The position numbers and the translations under genes were made by a program. Shown piece by piece: positions 55,221 to 63,914 of a stretch of DNA of 64,000 bases. The number at the start of each line of letters is the position of its first letter. Position 1 is the first letter of the stretch. A model generated the notes under the pieces. The model had not been told where the DNA came from. It saw nothing but the letters and a program-made list of their open reading frames with translations, and ran no database searches. Source of the stretch: Brevundimonas sp. UBA6550 (lineage in GTDB: Bacteria > Pseudomonadota > Alphaproteobacteria > Caulobacterales > Caulobacteraceae); contig NZ_DJKE01000004.1 of assembly GCF_002434505.1 (NCBI RefSeq), forward strand, positions 1 through 64,000. Direction: 5' to 3'.

Positions 55221-55373
55221 GGTTCCCCCGAACGCAATATCCCCCGATTGCCCCAGAGACGTGTCGCCGCGATGTGAAATCGGTGGCGACGAAACGGCCT
55301 TATGGTGAAGCTTTGTTGACGGCGTTGACAGCGCCGCTTGGCCTGGGCCTGCGGAGCGATTAGGACCACGGCC

Positions 55374-56237
55374 ATGCCTGAACTTCCCGAGGTCGAAACC
55401 GTCCGACGCGGCCTGACGCCGGTGCTGGAGGGCGCGCGTCTGTCGCGCGTCAGGATCAACCGGCCGGACCTGCGCTTTCCCTTTCCCGAGCGGTTCGTGG
55501 AGCGGCTGGAGGGCGCGACGGTGCTGCGGATCGACCGGCGGGCCAAATATCTGATGATGCCCCTGTCCACCGGCGAGACCTGGATCACGCACCTGGGCAT
55601 GACCGGCCGCTTCACCCTGGACGGGACGCAGTTGGGCGAGTTCGAGGAGGCGGCGCCCATCGCCGGCAAGCACGAGCATTTCAGCGGTTGCGCCATCCGC
55701 GATGGGGCGGCGACCCGCATCGGCTACGCCGACGCGCGCCGGTTCGGCTTCATGGGGCTGATCGCGACCGACCAGATCGAAACCCACCCCTGGTTCTTGG
55801 GCCTGGGGCCTGAGCCCCTAGGCAACGGCTTTTCCGGGGCCCATCTGGTGGAGGCCTTCGCGGGCAAGAAACAGAACATCAAGGTCAGTCTGCTGGACCA
55901 GCGGATCGTCGCGGGCCTGGGCAATATCTATGTGTGCGAGGCCCTGTACCGCGCCCGCATCTCGCCCCTGGTCGCTGCCGGATCGGTGTCGAAGGCGCGG
56001 CTGGAACGACTGGCGAGCGAGGTCCGCAACGTCCTGAACGACGCCATCGCGGCGGGCGGCTCCACCTTGCGCGACTTCGCCAACGCCGAGGGCGGCCAGG
56101 GCTATTTCCAGCACCGGTTCGACGTCTATGGCCGCGAGGGCGAGCCGTGTCGGGGCGAGGGCTGCACCGGCGTCGTCGCCCGCATCGTCCAAGGCGGCCG
56201 CTCCACCTTCTACTGCCCCAGCTGTCAGAAAAAATAG
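55374..56237 (+). CDS. mutM: Formamidopyrimidine-DNA glycosylase
   Basis: MutM (Fpg) removes 8-oxoguanine and other oxidised bases. The 287-residue product starts MPELPEVETVRRGL (after Met removal, Pro1 is catalytic and Glu2 assists). It has HLGMTGRF and a C-terminal zinc finger, Cys-x4-Cys then Cys-x2-Cys (CRGEGC ... CPSC). The ATG at 55374 is fixed by this N-terminus. All key residues are present. It often sits next to ubiE/ubiB in proteobacteria, but here it stands near PAP2. Confidence 0.96.
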   Translation: MPELPEVETVRRGLTPVLEGARLSRVRINRPDLRFPFPERFVERLEGATVLRIDRRAKYLMMPLSTGETWITHLGMTGRFTLDGTQLGEFEEAAPIAGKHEHFSGCAIRDGAATRIGYADARRFGFMGLIATDQIETHPWFLGLGPEPLGNGFSGAHLVEAFAGKKQNIKVSLLDQRIVAGLGNIYVCEALYRARISPLVAAGSVSKARLERLASEVRNVLNDAIAAGGSTLRDFANAEGGQGYFQHRFDVYGREGEPCRGEGCTGVVARIVQGGRSTFYCPSCQKK

Positions 56238-56246
56238 GCCCGACCC

Positions 56247-56690
56247 ATGCGCAAGATTCACCTCTGGATCAGTCTGGTGGTCGGCGTCCTGGTCTGGGGC
56301 GCCTATTTCGTCCACTTCGTCCAAGGCTTGCGGGCCGGCGACCTGAGCGGCCTGATCTGGTGGTTCGCGGCGGCCTTGGTCGTCGCCGCCGTCGCGGAGG
56401 CGGCCGCCACGGGCCTGATCGCGCGTCTGTTGCGCCGTCGCGCCCGCGTGCTGGACGACGGGCCGACGCTTCAGGCGGCGTTGAAGGCCGGTCATGTCGC
56501 CCTGATGCTGCTGGTCGGCCTGGTCCTGATCTCGGCCCTGACCCTGGCCCTGTCTTCCGTATTCGGCTGGACGCTGGACCTGTCGGGCGCGCGGGGTCAG
56601 GTGATCGCCGCCAATCTTCTGCTGGCCATGGTCGTCGTCGTCGAACTGGCGCGCGCCGCCCTGACCCTGGCCCTGATGCCCCGACGCTGA
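56247..56690 (+). CDS. Hypothetical membrane protein
   Basis: The 147-residue protein has four predicted helices (SLVVGVLVWGAYFVHFV, LIWWFAAALVVAAVAEAAA, HVALMLLVGLVLISALTLAL, IAANLLLAMVVVVELARAAL). No family is recognised. It lies nine bases after mutM and may be co-transcribed. A long inverted repeat follows it. Confidence 0.65.
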   Translation: MRKIHLWISLVVGVLVWGAYFVHFVQGLRAGDLSGLIWWFAAALVVAAVAEAAATGLIARLLRRRARVLDDGPTLQAALKAGHVALMLLVGLVLISALTLALSSVFGWTLDLSGARGQVIAANLLLAMVVVVELARAALTLALMPRR

Positions 56691-56699
56691 TTCTAACTC

Positions 56700-56879
56700 T
56701 TTCGTCATTCCGGGCGAAGCGCAGCGGAGACCCGGAACCCAGCGTCGCGCGCGAGCGCGAACCTGTCGCGGACACCGGGCTTGCCGCCCTAACGGCGCTT
56801 GCGGCTGAATCATTTCGCCTTCGGCGCCGCTGGGTTCCGGGGCTTCGGGCCAAGCGGCCCTTCGCCCGGAATGACGAAA
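56700..56879. repeat. Long inverted-repeat element
   Basis: Twenty-base perfect outer arms (56700-56719 and 56860-56879, TTTCGTCATTCCGGGCGAAG and its complement) enclose a second perfect 14-base pair (56731-56744 and 56828-56841, CCCGGAACCCAGCG). This is the form of dispersed palindromic intergenic elements known in alphaproteobacteria. It may fold into a large cruciform or a terminator-like RNA. Confidence 0.85.
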
Positions 56880-56922
56880 GAGGCGGTCTCCGCTATGACC
56901 TGACAAACGAAGGAGACCGACC

Positions 56923-57711
56923 ATGGCCGACGCCTATTCCAACCTGCTGATCGAACGCCACGCCGACGGCTATGCGGTGGTGACCCTGAACCGGCCGGAG
57001 GCGCTGAACGCCTTGAACTCGGCCCTGTTCAAGGACCTCGCCGACTTCCTCGACGGCGTCGAGCATGACGACGGCGTGCGCTGCCTGATCCTGACCGGCT
57101 CGGGCGAAAAGGCCTTCGCCGCCGGCGCCGACATCAAGGAGATGGCGGATCAGACCTATGCCCAGATGTACACGGGCAACTATTTCGCCCTCGGCCACGA
57201 CCGCATCACCCGGTTCAGAAAGCCGATCATCGCGGCGGTCAACGGCTTCGCCCTGGGGGGCGGCTGCGAACTGGCCATGTTGTGCGACTTCATCGTGGCC
57301 TCGGACAAGGCGAAGTTCGGCCAGCCCGAGATCAATCTCGGCGTCGCGCCCGGCATTGGCGGCTCCCAGCGCCTGACCCGTCTGGTGGGCAAGTCCAAGG
57401 CCATGGACATGGTCCTGACGGCCCGCATGATGGACGCGGCCGAAGCGGAACGCGCCGGTCTGGCCTCGCGCGTCTTCCCGCAAGAGACCCTGCTGGAAGA
57501 GACCCGCAAGATCGCGGCCCGGATCGCCGCGCAAAGCCCGCTGGCGGTCATGGCCAACAAGGAGATGGTCAACGCCGCGCTGGAAACCACCCTGACCCAG
57601 GGCGTCCAGTTCGAACGCCGCCTGTTCCACTCCCTGTTCGCCTTCGAGGATCAGAAGGAGGGGATGTCCGCCTTCGTCGAAAAGCGCAAACCCGAGTTCA
57701 AGGGGCGCTAG
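56923..57711 (+). CDS. Enoyl-CoA hydratase
   Basis: The 262-residue crotonase hydrates trans-2-enoyl-CoA in fatty acid beta-oxidation. Oxyanion-hole segments are AFAAGADIKEMAD and ALGGGCELAMLCDFI. Glutamates of the active site lie in GGGCELAML and FGQPEINLGVAPGIGGSQRL, matching short-chain enoyl-CoA hydratase (EchA8/PaaF type). It has a good RBS (AAGGAG). No acyl-CoA dehydrogenase or thiolase is adjacent. Confidence 0.92.
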   Translation: MADAYSNLLIERHADGYAVVTLNRPEALNALNSALFKDLADFLDGVEHDDGVRCLILTGSGEKAFAAGADIKEMADQTYAQMYTGNYFALGHDRITRFRKPIIAAVNGFALGGGCELAMLCDFIVASDKAKFGQPEINLGVAPGIGGSQRLTRLVGKSKAMDMVLTARMMDAAEAERAGLASRVFPQETLLEETRKIAARIAAQSPLAVMANKEMVNAALETTLTQGVQFERRLFHSLFAFEDQKEGMSAFVEKRKPEFKGR

Positions 57712-57749
57712 GCCGTCAACCGATCGCCGTGATCGGGCGTTAGGCGGGA

Positions 57750-58652
57750 ATGATGAGCCGTCTGTTCGCCGCCTTCGCCGCCTGTCTGTTCCTGTTCGCC
57801 CCCGTCGTCGTCCAGGCTCAGCCGCAGACGGCGCCGCCCGCGCCGGCCTTCGTCTCCGACCGGATCATCGTGGAGACGCGCGGGTCGGGGCCGGACGTGG
57901 TCTTCATTCCAGGACTGGGATCGACGGGCGCGGCCTGGCGGTCGACGGCGGATCGGTTGGACGATCGCTACCGGGTGCATCTGGTCACGCTGCGCGGCTT
58001 CGGCGGCACGGACATCCAGGGCAACGCCAGCGGCGGCCTGGCCGGCCCTGCCGCCGCCGAGATCGAACGCTACATCCGTCAGCAGGGGCTGGTGCGTCCG
58101 GCCCTGATCGGTCACTCGCTGGGCGGCCAGATCGCCCTGCGCGTCGCCGCCGGCATGGGCGACGGCGTCAGCCGGGTGATGGTGGTCGATTCCTCGCCCT
58201 TCTTCCCGTCCCTGGTCGATTCGCGCGCCACCTCGGCCCAGGTCGAGCCGCTGGCCCGGCTGGGCTATCAGGCCCTGCTGCTGTTCGGCGACAAGGCCCT
58301 GAATAGCCAGGCGGCGACGCTGGGCGTGGACATGGGCCTGGCCGGGGACATGGTGTTCCAGGGGCTGGGGCTTCAGGGCGGAGATCGCCGCGTCCTGGCC
58401 CAGGGACTGTACGAAGCCCTGACCGTGGATCTGCGGCCGCGCCTGTCGCAGATCACGGCGCCGGTGACGGTGGTCTATGGCTGGACCCGCGATCCCGAGA
58501 ACCCGCGCAACCGGCTGGAGGGCCTATACCGCTACGGCTTCCAGGGTTTGCGCCAGCCGCCCCGGTTCGAGCGGATCGAGGGTGCGGGCCACCAGGTCAT
58601 GATCGAACAGCCGGGGCCGTTCCTGGCGGCGGTACGGCGCTTCCTGGCCTGA
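57750..58652 (+). CDS. Secreted alpha/beta hydrolase
   Basis: The 300-residue hydrolase has a signal peptide (LFAAFAACLFLFAPVVVQAQ). The oxyanion-region motif is FIPGLGSTGAAW and the nucleophile elbow G-H-S-L-G-G lies near residue 120. A likely acidic residue is in YGWTRDPEN and the catalytic His is in GAGHQVMIEQPGP. Likely a periplasmic esterase or related enzyme; substrate unknown. It converges on the DsbD-like gene with a three-base gap. Confidence 0.88.
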   Translation: MMSRLFAAFAACLFLFAPVVVQAQPQTAPPAPAFVSDRIIVETRGSGPDVVFIPGLGSTGAAWRSTADRLDDRYRVHLVTLRGFGGTDIQGNASGGLAGPAAAEIERYIRQQGLVRPALIGHSLGGQIALRVAAGMGDGVSRVMVVDSSPFFPSLVDSRATSAQVEPLARLGYQALLLFGDKALNSQAATLGVDMGLAGDMVFQGLGLQGGDRRVLAQGLYEALTVDLRPRLSQITAPVTVVYGWTRDPENPRNRLEGLYRYGFQGLRQPPRFERIEGAGHQVMIEQPGPFLAAVRRFLA

Positions 58653-58655
58653 TCC

Positions 58656-60815
58656 TCAGGGTTTCAGGGCGTCGATCACCACGCCCTCGGTCAGCAGTTG
58701 CGGCAGGATGTCCGGCTCGGCGCGACCCGGCCGATAGACCAGATAGAGCGGCACTCCCGACCGGCCGTGCGCCTGAAGCTCGCGCGTGATGGCGTCGTCA
58801 CGGCGGGTCCAATCCCCGACCAGATAGACGGCGTTCGCCTGTTTCACCGCCTGGGCCACGCGCGGCGACGACAGGGCGGCGCGCTCGTTGATCTTGCAGG
58901 TCACGCACCAGTCGGCCGTCAGATTGACCAGAACCGGCCGGCCCGCCGACGTCGCTTCAGCGACCGCCGCCGCCGACCACGGCTGGGCGTCCAGCGCGCC
59001 GCTTTCGCTGCGAGGCCCGGCGTCCGCCGTGCGCGCCGCGCCGGCGGCGACCCCGGCCAGTCCCACCGCCAGCAACCCGGCGACGGTCGCGCAGAGCGCC
59101 GCCATCACAGGCCGTCGCCCGTTCTGACGCGCGTCCTGAGCCAGACCCGCCAGCCAGGCGGTGAAGGCCAGCATCAGCGCCGCCGTCAGCAACAGCCCCA
59201 CGGCGTCCACGCCGCCCTGTTTGGCGAACACCCAGACCAGCCACAGGGCCGCGCCATACATCGGAAAGGCCAGCACGCCCTTCAGCCGCGCCATCCAGAC
59301 GCCGGGCCGAGGCAGGCGCGCCAGCAGTCCGGGCGACAGGCTGACCGCCAGATAGGGCAGGGCCAGGCCCAGCCCCAGCATCAGAAACACCGCCAGCGCC
59401 AGGGGCCAGGCCAGCACCAGGGCCGCGCCCAGGGCCGCGGCCATGAAGGGGGCGGTGCAGGGCGCCGCCACCACCACGGCCAGAACGCCGGTGAAGAAGG
59501 CGCCGGCCGCGCCCGGCAGGCGCGACAGCGGCCCCGACCCCGCGCTCTGCAACCCGGCCCCGACATGGAAGACGCCCGACAGGTTCAGCCCGACCAGCAG
59601 CATGATCAGGGCCAGGGCCGCCACCACGCCCGGCGACTGAAGCTGGAAGCCCCAGCCGATGGCCTGACCCGCCGCCCGCAGCGCCAGAAGCCCGCCGGCC
59701 AGCGCCAGGAAGCTGACCAGCACCCCGGCGGTGAAGGCCAGGCCGTCCCGGCGCGCGCGTCGCGGATCGTGCGCCGCCGCCGACAGCGAGGCCGCTTTCA
59801 TGGCCAGCACCGGGAAGACGCACGGCATCAGGTTCAGAACCAGCCCGCCCAGCAGGGCCAGCCCCAGGGCCTGGACGAATGTCCAGACGCCGCCGCCCGC
59901 CGGCCTGGCGTCGGCGTCCGCCAGCGGGGACAGGCCGCCGCGCCCCTGGGCGCTGGGCAGGGGCGGGCCGGGAACGGCCTTGATTTCCCACGCGCCCCTG
60001 TCGGTCGCCAGCACGCCCGACAGGGCGGCGTCCGCCCCGCGCTTTCCGGGCGCCAGGATCAGGGTCAGGCCATCGGGGCCGACCTGCCCCGTCTGGGCCG
60101 CCGCATGGTCGATGCGGTCGCCGTCATAGGGAAAGAAATAGGCCTGGCCGACGTCGCCGTCCGCCAGCGGCCCCCCGGTCGCGGTCAGGGTCAGCCGGTC
60201 CCCCTGTGCGGTCAGCCGGGCCTCGATCCCGGCCGGGCGCGGCGCGGTCTCGATCAGCCGTTCGATCTGCGCGCCCCACGGCCGGGCCAGGGGAGCGGCG
60301 CCGTCGCGCACCGGCAGGGCCAGCGACAAGGTCATCGGCTGCGGCACGCACATCTGGTCGCTGCACACCAGAAACAGCGCGTCCGTCGTCAGGGTCAGGA
60401 TTTCGCCGGGTCGGGCCGAGGCGGGCGCATGGATCGGCACGGGCAGCAGCACCTCGCCCGAATAGCCGTAGTTCATCAGGCTCATCAGCCGCTGGCGGCT
60501 GGGCAGGGGCCACAGGATCGGATCGGCCGTGACGCCCTGGGGCAGGGTCCAGGTCAGGCTGGTGGCCCCGCCGGAATCGCCGGGATTGCGCCAATAGGTG
60601 TGCCAGCCGGGCGCGATCTTCTGGCGCACCGCCACGACGGTGGTGGAACCCGGCGCGACCCATTGCGACATCGGGACCAGTTCGGCCTCGATCCGCTCGG
60701 TCCGCTGCGGGCCGAAGGCGACCTGGCCGGACGCCGGCCCGGCCACGGGCTGAGCCTGGGCCGAGACGGCCGTCAAAAGCAGAACAAGGCCAAGGACGAA
60801 GGCGAAGGGGCGCAC
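58656..60815 (-). CDS. DsbD/ScsB-type protein-disulfide reductase
   Basis: The 719-residue protein (GTG start) has a signal peptide and an N-terminal periplasmic thiol-disulfide domain (residues ~30-290, with LFLVCSDQMCVPQPM containing a Cys pair). A CcdA-like membrane domain follows with LALLGGLVLNLMPCVFPVLAMK and VLAVVVAAPCTAPFMAAAL (Cys in each). A C-terminal thioredoxin-like domain (NLTADWCVTCKINE, CxxC) ends the protein. Such proteins carry electrons from cytoplasmic thioredoxin to the periplasm for isomerases and cytochrome c or copper-resistance factors. The N-terminal part resembles ScsB more than E. coli DsbD. Confidence 0.9.
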   Translation of the reverse strand: MRPFAFVLGLVLLLTAVSAQAQPVAGPASGQVAFGPQRTERIEAELVPMSQWVAPGSTTVVAVRQKIAPGWHTYWRNPGDSGGATSLTWTLPQGVTADPILWPLPSRQRLMSLMNYGYSGEVLLPVPIHAPASARPGEILTLTTDALFLVCSDQMCVPQPMTLSLALPVRDGAAPLARPWGAQIERLIETAPRPAGIEARLTAQGDRLTLTATGGPLADGDVGQAYFFPYDGDRIDHAAAQTGQVGPDGLTLILAPGKRGADAALSGVLATDRGAWEIKAVPGPPLPSAQGRGGLSPLADADARPAGGGVWTFVQALGLALLGGLVLNLMPCVFPVLAMKAASLSAAAHDPRRARRDGLAFTAGVLVSFLALAGGLLALRAAGQAIGWGFQLQSPGVVAALALIMLLVGLNLSGVFHVGAGLQSAGSGPLSRLPGAAGAFFTGVLAVVVAAPCTAPFMAAALGAALVLAWPLALAVFLMLGLGLALPYLAVSLSPGLLARLPRPGVWMARLKGVLAFPMYGAALWLVWVFAKQGGVDAVGLLLTAALMLAFTAWLAGLAQDARQNGRRPVMAALCATVAGLLAVGLAGVAAGAARTADAGPRSESGALDAQPWSAAAVAEATSAGRPVLVNLTADWCVTCKINERAALSSPRVAQAVKQANAVYLVGDWTRRDDAITRELQAHGRSGVPLYLVYRPGRAEPDILPQLLTEGVVIDALKP

Positions 60816-60898
60816 GTTTGGTTTCCGACAGGGGAGAAGGCGCGCAACCTAACGTCTTGCGCGCCGCTCGGCCATCGCTGGTCCGTCCTCCGCGTCGA

Positions 60899-61360
60899 TC
60901 AGCGCGGATAGGCCTCGTAAACGATCTCGGCGCGACGGCGCAGCGGCTCGTCCTTGCCCGAAGCCGTCACGGCGCCCGCATCCCCCGCCGCGCTCAGTTC
61001 GAAGATCGGCGCCGGCAGCCCTGCCTCGGTCAGGGCCGCGACCACCGCCCGCGCGCGACGCTGCGACAGGGTCAGATTGGCCTCGGCCGCGCCCGTGGCG
61101 TCGGCCAGGCCCATCACGCGGACGTGGCGCACGTCGCAATCCTTGGCCTTGGCCGCCGCCGCGCGCAGGACCATGGCCGCCGGCTCGGTCAGCCGCGCCT
61201 GGTTCTCGACGAAATAGATGTCGAACCGACCCGGAGCGCACAGCGATTCGCCCACCACCAGGGCGGTGCGTTTCGGCGTCGGCGCGCACGCCGCCACCAT
61301 CCCCGTCGCCAGGATCGCCGCAGCCGTCAGTCCTTTTGCAAATCCGATAGGTCGCATCAT
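60899..61360 (-). CDS. OmpA-C-like lipoprotein
   Basis: The 153-residue lipoprotein has a signal and lipobox V-A-A-C. It contains an OmpA-like peptidoglycan-binding domain pattern: FDIYFVENQARLTEPAAMVL, then VRVMGLADATGAAEANLTLSQRRARAVVAAL. The ATG at 61360 has GGGAGGG upstream; an in-frame start 60 bases earlier is less likely. It would link the outer membrane to the cell wall. Confidence 0.85.
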   Translation of the reverse strand: MMRPIGFAKGLTAAAILATGMVAACAPTPKRTALVVGESLCAPGRFDIYFVENQARLTEPAAMVLRAAAAKAKDCDVRHVRVMGLADATGAAEANLTLSQRRARAVVAALTEAGLPAPIFELSAAGDAGAVTASGKDEPLRRRAEIVYEAYPR

Positions 61361-61396
61361 CAGCCCTCCCGCCGGCGAACCGGCCCTTCTACGCAA

Positions 61397-61430
61397 AAGA
61401 GGCGGCCTGTCCGTGGACAAGCCGCCTCTT
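61397..61430 (-). terminator. Rho-independent terminator on the minus strand
   Basis: A 16-base stem with one mismatch (AAGAGGCGGCCTGTCC / GGACAAGCCGCCTCTT) and a two-base apex is followed, in minus orientation, by TTTT. It terminates the glycine-zipper lipoprotein gene and separates it from the OmpA-like gene. Confidence 0.85.
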
Positions 61431-61481
61431 CAACCTAGCGCCGGTCGGCGAGTTCCGCGACCGACAAGTTTTCAACAGCGA

Positions 61482-61826
61482 TCAATAACGACGCTGACCG
61501 TTGTCCCAGTAGCACTCGTCCTGGCGGTTGTCGTAGCAGTAGTAGTAGCGACCTTGGCTGTCGCGATAGCGCTGCTGGTTGTTGCGGTCTTGGTTGGAGC
61601 CGCGGATCGCGCCGGCTGCGCCGCCCAGGGCGCCGCCGATCAGGGCGCCGGTGGCTGCGTTGCCGCCGCCGACGTTGTTGCCGATGATGGCGCCGGCGAC
61701 CGCGCCGAGGCCGGCGCCGACGGCGCCTTGGCGGACAGTCTGGTTCGGGCCGCTGCTGTACGGGTCGCTGGCGCAGGCCGAAGCCAGCAGACCGGCGCCT
61801 GCAATCGCGATGATCGCCTTGTTCAT
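61482..61826 (-). CDS. Glycine-zipper lipoprotein (YMGG/SlyB-like)
   Basis: The 114-residue lipoprotein has lipobox S-A-C (Cys18). A long Gly-zipper (VGAGLGAVAGAIIGNNVGGG, then ALIGGALGGAAGAIRG) probably inserts in the outer membrane, and the C-terminus is Tyr/Asp/Gln-rich (RYYYCYDNRQDECYWDNGQ). Similar small proteins are often stress-induced in alphaproteobacteria. An exact EcfG promoter match lies ~42 bases upstream. Confidence 0.85.
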   Translation of the reverse strand: MNKAIIAIAGAGLLASACASDPYSSGPNQTVRQGAVGAGLGAVAGAIIGNNVGGGNAATGALIGGALGGAAGAIRGSNQDRNNQQRYRDSQGRYYYCYDNRQDECYWDNGQRRY

Positions 61827-61867
61827 TGTGAAATCCTCTGTGCCTGGGTGTCGCCCCTAGGTCCCGA

Positions 61868-61892
61868 AACGTGATGTCCCGGCATAGGTTCC
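61868..61892 (-). promoter_or_regulatory. EcfG (general stress) promoter of the glycine-zipper gene
   Basis: On the minus strand GGAAC (61892-61888) and CGTT (61871-61868) are separated by 16 bases, an exact match to the alphaproteobacterial EcfG/SigT consensus GGAAC-N16/17-CGTT. The -10 lies about 41 bases before the ATG. Confidence 0.75.
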
Positions 61893-61924
61893 GCAGGGAA
61901 AGCGAAATATGGCCACGCTTGTTC

Positions 61925-61949
61925 GGAACGGGCGGGGCCACCGGACGTT
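61925..61949 (+). promoter_or_regulatory. EcfG (general stress) promoter facing the lipid-kinase gene
   Basis: GGAAC (61925-61929) and CGTT (61946-61949) are separated by 16 bases. The expected transcription start, about 7-9 bases downstream, coincides with the ATG at 61958, implying a leaderless or nearly leaderless mRNA if that ATG is the true start. Confidence 0.65.
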
Positions 61950-61957
61950 CGGCCGAC

Positions 61958-62905
61958 ATGACCTCAGACCTGACAGACGCCTCGACCCCGCCGCCCGACG
62001 CCGTCGAGCGGCGCGCCCTGACCCCGCACGCGCCGCTGCGCCATGCGGTGGTGCTGGTCAATCCGCTGTCCGGCAGCGTGGGACCGCGCGCGGCCGCCGA
62101 GGTCGAGGCCATCATGGCCGACTACGATCTGAAGGCCCAGGTCGTCACTCTGGAGGGCGGCGGCTTCGACGAGGCCATCGCGGAGGCTTTCGCGGCCAAG
62201 CCCGACGTGATCTTCGTGCTGGCCGGGGACGGTACGGCGCGGTCGGTCGCGTCCAAGGCCCGGCCCGACGGCCCAATGATCGCCCCCCTGCCGGGCGGGA
62301 CCATGAACATGCTGCCCAAGGCGCTTTACGGCACCGCCGACTGGAAGCTGGCGCTGAAGCGGGCGCTGGAGGAGGGCGAGGCCCAGCCGGTTTCGGGCGG
62401 CGAGGTACAGGGCGAATACTTCTATTGCGCCGCCATCCTGGGCTCGCCCGCCCTATGGGCGCCGGCGCGCGAGGCCATGCGGACCGGCAAGATAAAGCTG
62501 GCCTGGCAATACGGGCGACGCGCGCTGAAACGCGCCTTCTCGGGGAGGTTGCGCTTCACCCTGGACGGCGGCGAGAAGCGCCGGACCGAGGCGCTGGTGC
62601 TGATCAGCCCGATGATCTCCAAGGCGATGGAGGACCCTATCGGGCTGGAGGCGGCCGCCATGGACCCCAGCGATACGACCCAGGCCTTTCGGCTGGCTGC
62701 GACGGCTCTGTTCAGCGACTGGCGTCAGGACCCGGCGGTTTCGACCCGGCCGGCCAAGCTGATCGAGGTGCGGGCGCGCTCCAAGATTCCGGCGGTCATC
62801 GACGGCGAGCCCCTGCTGCTGAAACCCGACGCCGTGATCCGCTTCGTACCCAAGGCCTTCAAGGCGCTGGCGCCCAAGCCGCCGTCGGCCGAGGACAGCA
62901 TCTGA
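61958..62905 (+). CDS. Diacylglycerol/sphingosine kinase family protein
   Basis: The 315-residue protein of the DAGK/YegS catalytic family has VVLVNPLSGSVGPRAAAEVE (nucleotide loop), VIFVLAGDGTARSVAS (GDG) and LPGGTMNMLPKALYG. It phosphorylates lipids such as diacylglycerol, or related polyisoprenoids. ATG at 61958 is chosen; the frame extends upstream to 61871 but that part overlaps the EcfG promoter. The stop overlaps the metallophosphoesterase start (TGATG). Confidence 0.85.
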   Translation: MTSDLTDASTPPPDAVERRALTPHAPLRHAVVLVNPLSGSVGPRAAAEVEAIMADYDLKAQVVTLEGGGFDEAIAEAFAAKPDVIFVLAGDGTARSVASKARPDGPMIAPLPGGTMNMLPKALYGTADWKLALKRALEEGEAQPVSGGEVQGEYFYCAAILGSPALWAPAREAMRTGKIKLAWQYGRRALKRAFSGRLRFTLDGGEKRRTEALVLISPMISKAMEDPIGLEAAAMDPSDTTQAFRLAATALFSDWRQDPAVSTRPAKLIEVRARSKIPAVIDGEPLLLKPDAVIRFVPKAFKALAPKPPSAEDSI

Positions 62906-63756
62906 TGGGCCGCGTTCTCCAGTTCTCTGACGTCCATTTCGGCTGCGAGCACAAGCACGCCTGCGCCGCCGCCCTGGATTACGCTCACGCCACGCCCAAC
63001 GACCTGGTGCTGATCACCGGCGACATCACCCAGAAGGGTTATCCCGACGAGTTCACGGCCGCCGGCGAATGGATGCGGGCCATGCCCGAGCCGCGCTTCG
63101 TCATCGTCGGCAATCACGACGTGCCCTATTGGGACGCGGTGGCGCGGGTGCTTCACCCCTGGCGCGCGTTCGAAACGGCGACCGGCTTTCCCGCCCACGA
63201 CGGCCAGTTCCGCAGCGATGCGGTCATGGTGCGGGGCGTGGTCACGGCGCGCGGCTGGCAGGCGCGGCCCAACTGGTCCAAGGGCGTCATCGACCTGGAC
63301 CAGACGCGCCGCGCGGCCGAGGCCCTGCGTCAGGCGCCCATCGGCGCTCTGCGTATCCTGGCTTGCCACCATCCGCTGATCGAGATGGTCGGCACGCCGA
63401 TGACCGGCGACGTCAAGCGCGGCGACGAGGCGGCCCTGATCTTCGCCGAGGCCGGGGTCGATCTGATCATGACCGGCCATGTTCATGTGCCCTTCGCCAT
63501 GCCGATTCCGCTGGCGGACCACTGCTCCTATGCGGTGGGCTGCGGAACCCTGTCGCATCGCGAGCGGGGCGCGCCGCCAGGCTTCAACCAGATCGACTGG
63601 GACGCCAAAACCATCACCGTCACGGCCCTCGCCTGGGACGGAGCCAGCTATCGCTCGCACCAGGTGTGGCGCTTGCCGCGACGTCAGGACACCCGCAAGG
63701 CCGCGACGGCGCCCAGCCCGGTCGAGCCGGGCGCATTGGAGAAGGCGGCGGTTTAA
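62905..63756 (+). CDS. Calcineurin-like metallophosphoesterase
   Basis: The 283-residue metal-dependent phosphoesterase carries the full motif set: QFSDVHFG (D-x-H), ITGDITQKG (GD), VIVGNHDVPY (GNHD), ACHHPL (H) and MTGHVHVP (GHxH). It resembles CpdA-like or UDP-diacylglucosamine-type small phosphatases, but substrate is not defined. It overlaps the lipid-kinase gene by one base, so the two form an operon probably driven by the EcfG-type promoter. Confidence 0.9.
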   Translation: MGRVLQFSDVHFGCEHKHACAAALDYAHATPNDLVLITGDITQKGYPDEFTAAGEWMRAMPEPRFVIVGNHDVPYWDAVARVLHPWRAFETATGFPAHDGQFRSDAVMVRGVVTARGWQARPNWSKGVIDLDQTRRAAEALRQAPIGALRILACHHPLIEMVGTPMTGDVKRGDEAALIFAEAGVDLIMTGHVHVPFAMPIPLADHCSYAVGCGTLSHRERGAPPGFNQIDWDAKTITVTALAWDGASYRSHQVWRLPRRQDTRKAATAPSPVEPGALEKAAV

Positions 63757-63761
63757 GCGTG

Positions 63762-63907
63762 TCTTCTCCCCATTTCATGGGGAGGTGGCGCGGCGCGCCT
63801 TCGCGCCGTGACGGAGGGGGTCTTTGCCGCATCGCGGGCGCCTGTTGAACGTCAAGAGCCCCTCCACCGCGCTTCGCGCGGCCCCCTCCCCACACGTGGG
63901 GAGGAGA
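63762..63907. repeat. Dispersed palindromic repeat element
   Basis: The intergenic element has mirrored ends: CTCCCCATTTCATGGGGAGG on the left and CCCTCCCCACACGTGGGGAG on the right, each forming its own hairpin. The interior has GC-rich short hairpins (GCGGCGCGCC, CGCGCTTCGCGCG). This form is typical of high-copy repeats between convergent genes in Caulobacter-type genomes. It probably acts as a bidirectional terminator. Confidence 0.7.
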
Positions 63908-63914
63908 CTTGTCC

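Noticed and set aside
55338..55373. Upstream extension of mutM
   Set aside because: The catalytic N-terminus requires translation to begin at the ATG at 55374.
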